This document shows positions 41,239 through 43,501 of a stretch of DNA of 43,501 bases, in pieces (the first letter of the stretch is position 1; each line of letters begins with the position of its first letter). The DNA is taken from contig JBGSKF010000074.1 in assembly GCA_041741375.1 (NCBI GenBank), forward strand, positions 1 through 43,501. Direction: 5' to 3'. The notes beneath the pieces are model-generated. The model saw nothing but the letters and a program-made list of their open reading frames with translations. It did no database searches and was not told the DNA's origin. A program made the position numbers and the translations under genes. The DNA comes from OFTM291 sp041741375. GTDB lineage: Bacteria > Gemmatimonadota > Gemmatimonadetes > Gemmatimonadales > GWC2-71-9.

Positions 41239-42393
41239 ATGAAACCTGAGCCGCTCGAGTGTCACGTCGTAACGCCTCCGGGCGTCGAGGGGATCACTGC
41301 GGCGGAGTGTGTCGACCTCGGACTGGAAGTGCTGGGGACTGAGCCGGGGGGAGTGACGATCCGGACCGACCGGCGGGGCATCTTCCTCGCTAATCTCCAC
41401 CTGCGCACCGCCAGCCGGATTCTGCTCCGGGTGGGGGAGTTCCATGCGGCCACGTTCTACCAGTTGGAGGATCGGCTGGCCGCACTCCCCTGGTCAGGGG
41501 TTCTCCCGAAGGGCGCGCCGGTGTCGCTTCGGGTCACCTCCCGCACCTCGCGCCTCTACCATCAGCGCGGGATCGCGGAGCGGGTGGCCGGCGTCCTCGC
41601 CACGGTGGACGGCTGGACGGTCGTCCCCGGGTCGGAGGGGGAGGAGAGCGCGTCGCAGCTTGTCCTTGTCCGACTGTCCCACGATCGATGCCAGGTGCGG
41701 GTGGATTCGTCGGGGGCCCACCTGCACCGGAGGGGATACCGGGTGGAGGGAGGCGAGGCACCGGTACGGGAAACGATCGCGGCGGCGCTGCTCCTGGCCG
41801 CCGGGTGGACCGGAGCGATCCCTTTGCTCGACCCGATGGCGGGGTCGGGGACCTTCCCCATCGAGGCGGCCCTCATCGCCCGACGGATCCCCCCGGGGCT
41901 GAACCGTTCCTTCGCTTGCGAACAGTGGCCGGGACATGACTCGGCGATGGCGGCGCGGGTCCGGGAGGAGGCTCGGGCCGCAATTCTGCCCCGGGCCGGG
42001 GCGCCGGTCGTCGGGGGAGACAGAAGCGCCTCCGCCCTGGCTGCCGCCGAGCGGAATGCGGCGCGGGCGGGTGTCGCGGAGGATATCACCTGGAAGCACG
42101 CCAGCCTCCGGGACTGGCGCGGTGCCTCGGGACCTCCCTCCGGGAGTCTGCTGGTGAGCAACCCTCCCTATGGGGTGCGTGTGGGGCGCCCAGAGGCCCT
42201 GAGAGGGGTCTACTCCGAGCTGGGGCAGATGGCACGGCAGGCGTGCCCCGAGGCGCCCAGGCTGGCTCTCCTGACGCCGGAGACGGCCACTGCGGTGAGC
42301 AAGGTGTCGGGGGTAGCCCTCCGGTCGGCGTTCCTGACCTCGAATGGAGGGATCCGGGTCCGGGGACTCGTTTCCTGCGGGGAGAGGTTCTGA
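41239..42393 (+). CDS. THUMP-domain class I RNA methyltransferase, RlmL-like
   Basis: 384 residues. The N-terminal part (1-155) contains a ferredoxin-like/THUMP RNA-binding module (VVTPPGVEGITAAECVDLGLEV...). The C-terminal part is a Rossmann methyltransferase with the SAM motif DPMAGSGTFPIEAALIA (Asp198) and the catalytic Asn308-Pro-Pro-Tyr in SNPPYGVRVG, which targets an amino group of a base. This layout matches the N-terminal half of E. coli RlmL and Bacillus YpsC, making N2-methylguanine in 23S rRNA. TrmN/Trm14-like tRNA enzymes are the alternative. It has its own intergenic region after the terminator; the promoter was not identified. Confidence 0.88.
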   Translation: MKPEPLECHVVTPPGVEGITAAECVDLGLEVLGTEPGGVTIRTDRRGIFLANLHLRTASRILLRVGEFHAATFYQLEDRLAALPWSGVLPKGAPVSLRVTSRTSRLYHQRGIAERVAGVLATVDGWTVVPGSEGEESASQLVLVRLSHDRCQVRVDSSGAHLHRRGYRVEGGEAPVRETIAAALLLAAGWTGAIPLLDPMAGSGTFPIEAALIARRIPPGLNRSFACEQWPGHDSAMAARVREEARAAILPRAGAPVVGGDRSASALAAAERNAARAGVAEDITWKHASLRDWRGASGPPSGSLLVSNPPYGVRVGRPEALRGVYSELGQMARQACPEAPRLALLTPETATAVSKVSGVALRSAFLTSNGGIRVRGLVSCGERF

Positions 42394-42410
42394 AGGGCGG
42401 ATCGGTCCCC

Positions 42411-42440
42411 GTACACGTACTCGTACTCGTACTCGTACCC
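42411..42440. repeat. Hexamer tandem repeat (GTACTC)
   Basis: Five phased hexamers: GTACAC, GTACTC three times, GTACCC. They start 18 bases after the methyltransferase stop and lead straight into the element remnants at 42446. No gene is present in 42394-42804; the stretch consists of this repeat and the following elements. Confidence 0.8.
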
Positions 42441-42445
42441 GATGG

Positions 42446-42515
42446 GTCCAGTGCCGTGGGCATCGGCAGGATGGGGGCCCTTCCACCCCCCAACAAGAAG
42501 ACTGGATCAGACGCA
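42446..42515 (-). repeat. ~190-bp element, partial copy (central hairpin only)
   Basis: Read on the reverse strand it gives TTGTTGGGGGGTGGAAGGG, then CCCCCATCCTGCCGATGCC, the central module of the element at 33 kb without its flanks. It lies 14 bases before a full inverted copy. Confidence 0.7.
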
Positions 42516-42528
42516 CCCCCCTCGCCCC

Positions 42529-42690
42529 GCATTGAACCGCAGAGAGCACGGAGGACGCAGAGGGTTGACGGTTCCCACGACACACTCCTCGTCTCGCACG
42601 GCAGGCATCGGCAGGATGGGGTGCCCTTCCACCCCACAACCACAAGACTCGATCTCAGTACGCAAGACGTGGAGCGGCGGAAATCGTTCG
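42529..42690 (-). repeat. ~190-bp element, copy 3 (inverted)
   Basis: Reverse-strand reading gives the same block order as copies 1 and 2: CACGTCTTGCG, GTGGGGTGGAAGGGCACCCC, CTGCCGATGCC, GCGAGACGAGG, CGTCAACCCTCTGCGTCC and CTCTGCGGTTCAA. The left part (CCACGGAGGAC...) is missing or degraded. Confidence 0.8.
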
Positions 42691-42699
42691 GAGACCCTC

Positions 42700-42782
42700 G
42701 CTCACGAGATTGCCACGGCGGCCCTGTTGCGAGGGCCCGCAGGGCCCGTGGCAATCTCCTCCTCCGCCTCGCGATGACAACA
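42700..42782. repeat. GTCATCGCGAGG-family palindrome, compact copy
   Basis: GCTCACGAGATTGCCACGG at the left and CCGTGGCAATCTC further right form an inverted pair, and CCTCGCGATGACAAC closes the element. It shares arm sequence with the element at 36037-36250. It sits 22 bases from the stop of the PhzF-family gene. Confidence 0.8.
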
Positions 42783-42804
42783 ACTGAACACACTGAACAT
42801 TGGA

Positions 42805-43501
42805 TCAGGGGACAGCGACCGAGGTCCGGAATACCGGCATCGCCCTCCCGCGCAGGGTCACCCGTGAACCATTCACAATGACCTCCACCCGCCCCCCGCG
42901 GCGCGAGGCCTGCATGCCGACCAGATGGTGTCGGCCCAGGCGCGCCGCCCACCAGGGCCCCAGGGTGCAATGGGCCGAGCCGGTCACGGGATCCTCCGGC
43001 ACCCCGACCGCGGGTCCGAAGAACCGTGAGAGGAAGTCCACCCCGTCGGTATCGGACGCGGAGGTGACGATGATGCCGCGCGCCTCGAGCGAGGCCAGCG
43101 CCGCCATGTCGGGTCGCAGCGCGCGGAGTGCCGCCGCGGTGGGGAGGAAGACCAGGATATCCTCATGGCGGCCGATCACCTCGAACCGGTCCGTTCCCAG
43201 ACCCCGGATCAGGGCGGCCGAGATCTCGTCGGCTTCGCGATCGACAGGTGTCGCCGGGAAATCCAGTGCGATAAGTCCGTCTGCTGCCCGCGTGGCTGTG
43301 AGTACCCCGCTGCGGGTGAGGAACCGAACCGGGGCGCTATCCGGGAGGAGGGAGGCGTCGCCCAGGGCCCAGGCGGAGGCGAGTGTGGCGTGACCACAGA
43401 GGTCCACCTCGGTGGTCGGTGTGAACCACCGGAGCCCGAATTCCCCGGAGGAGACCGGGAGGAGGAAGGCCGTCTCCGACAGGTTCATCTCCTCGGCGAG
43501 T
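42805..43501 (-). CDS. PhzF-family isomerase/epimerase, C-terminal part (runs off the right edge)
   Basis: The frame is open to the window end, and the bases before the internal ATG at 43488 encode LAEEMNLSETAF. This is the PhzF active-site segment with the catalytic Glu in NLSET, so the gene starts beyond 43501 and about 40 residues are missing. Further family blocks are RWFTPTTEVDLCGHATLASAWAL and GVDFLSRFFGP, with GVPEDPVTGSAHCTLGPWW at the C-terminal end. PhzF-type enzymes isomerise or epimerise small acids in a diaminopimelate epimerase-like fold; in most genomes the substrate is unknown, and no phenazine genes are seen here. Confidence 0.9.
   Translation of the reverse strand, partial: LAEEMNLSETAFLLPVSSGEFGLRWFTPTTEVDLCGHATLASAWALGDASLLPDSAPVRFLTRSGVLTATRAADGLIALDFPATPVDREADEISAALIRGLGTDRFEVIGRHEDILVFLPTAAALRALRPDMAALASLEARGIIVTSASDTDGVDFLSRFFGPAVGVPEDPVTGSAHCTLGPWWAARLGRHHLVGMQASRRGGRVEVIVNGSRVTLRGRAMPVFRTSVAVP

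Noticed and set aside
41004..41240. Small frames reading SYVLRPTSYVL-type peptides around the heptamers
   Set aside because: They are translations of the repeat itself and lack a start context; not genes.
42344..42535. Frame with alternating Arg-Thr residues
   Set aside because: It arises from the GTACTC hexamer run after the methyltransferase gene.

Overview
The window looks like a piece of chromosome from a GC-rich, Gram-negative-type heterotroph, most likely a member of the Gemmatimonadota or a close relative. The grounds are a SusC/SusD-like outer-membrane pair in a high-GC genome, many lipoproteins with clear lipoboxes, an E1-alpha/E1-beta type pyruvate dehydrogenase, and a Thermus-like single-knuckle MetRS. 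The assignment is inference, because no rRNA gene or other phylogenetic marker is present. I found no tRNA, rRNA, CRISPR array, prophage or transposase. The genes sit tightly packed in translationally coupled runs (TGATG, ATGA and GTGA junctions).

Layout. 1-4941: a cut-off lipoprotein gene (-), then a (+) run of TPM-domain protein, nucleotidyltransferase-fold protein, LemA lipoprotein and, after a 12-bp hairpin, a hybrid histidine kinase. 4991-13879 (-): hisIE, dnaE, accA, ricT, metG and a membrane-anchored M23 peptidase, the last with its own promoter. 14060-19214 (+): a peptide-breakdown group of M30-like lipoprotein protease, PorV/UPF0164-like outer-membrane barrel, membrane-bound putative aminopeptidase and cytosolic M20 dipeptidase. 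19530-26875 (-): lipA, pdhA, pdhB, pdhC, lpd, an unknown membrane protein, lipB and an unknown protein; this makes both the pyruvate dehydrogenase complex and its lipoyl cofactor. 27175-30536 (-): thiO, then a DUF1684 protein coupled to a TlpA-like thioredoxin lipoprotein. 30627-36031: a small membrane protein, a DUF3108 protein with a glycosyltransferase, a small lipoprotein, a coiled-coil protein and a POT peptide transporter. 36511-41020 (+): a SusC/SusD pair closed by a strong terminator. 41239-43501: an RlmL-like methyltransferase and a cut-off PhzF-family gene.

The most unusual content is intergenic. Six heptanucleotide arrays lie at five loci (about 19.2, 19.45, 27.1, 29.3, 31.0 and 41.05 kb). 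Each locus has its own heptamer, and five of the six arrays are paired inverted arms around a short core. They begin at or just after stop codons, with the G-rich strand reading as the 3' end of the upstream mRNA. In three genes the stop codon itself lies inside the array. Two further interspersed families are present: a roughly 190-bp element (two tandem copies at 33 kb, one full and one partial inverted copy at 42.5 kb) and a GTCATCGCGAGG palindrome family (36.1 and 42.7 kb). I consider these repeats the best candidate for something undescribed. The genes themselves are mostly recognisable families.
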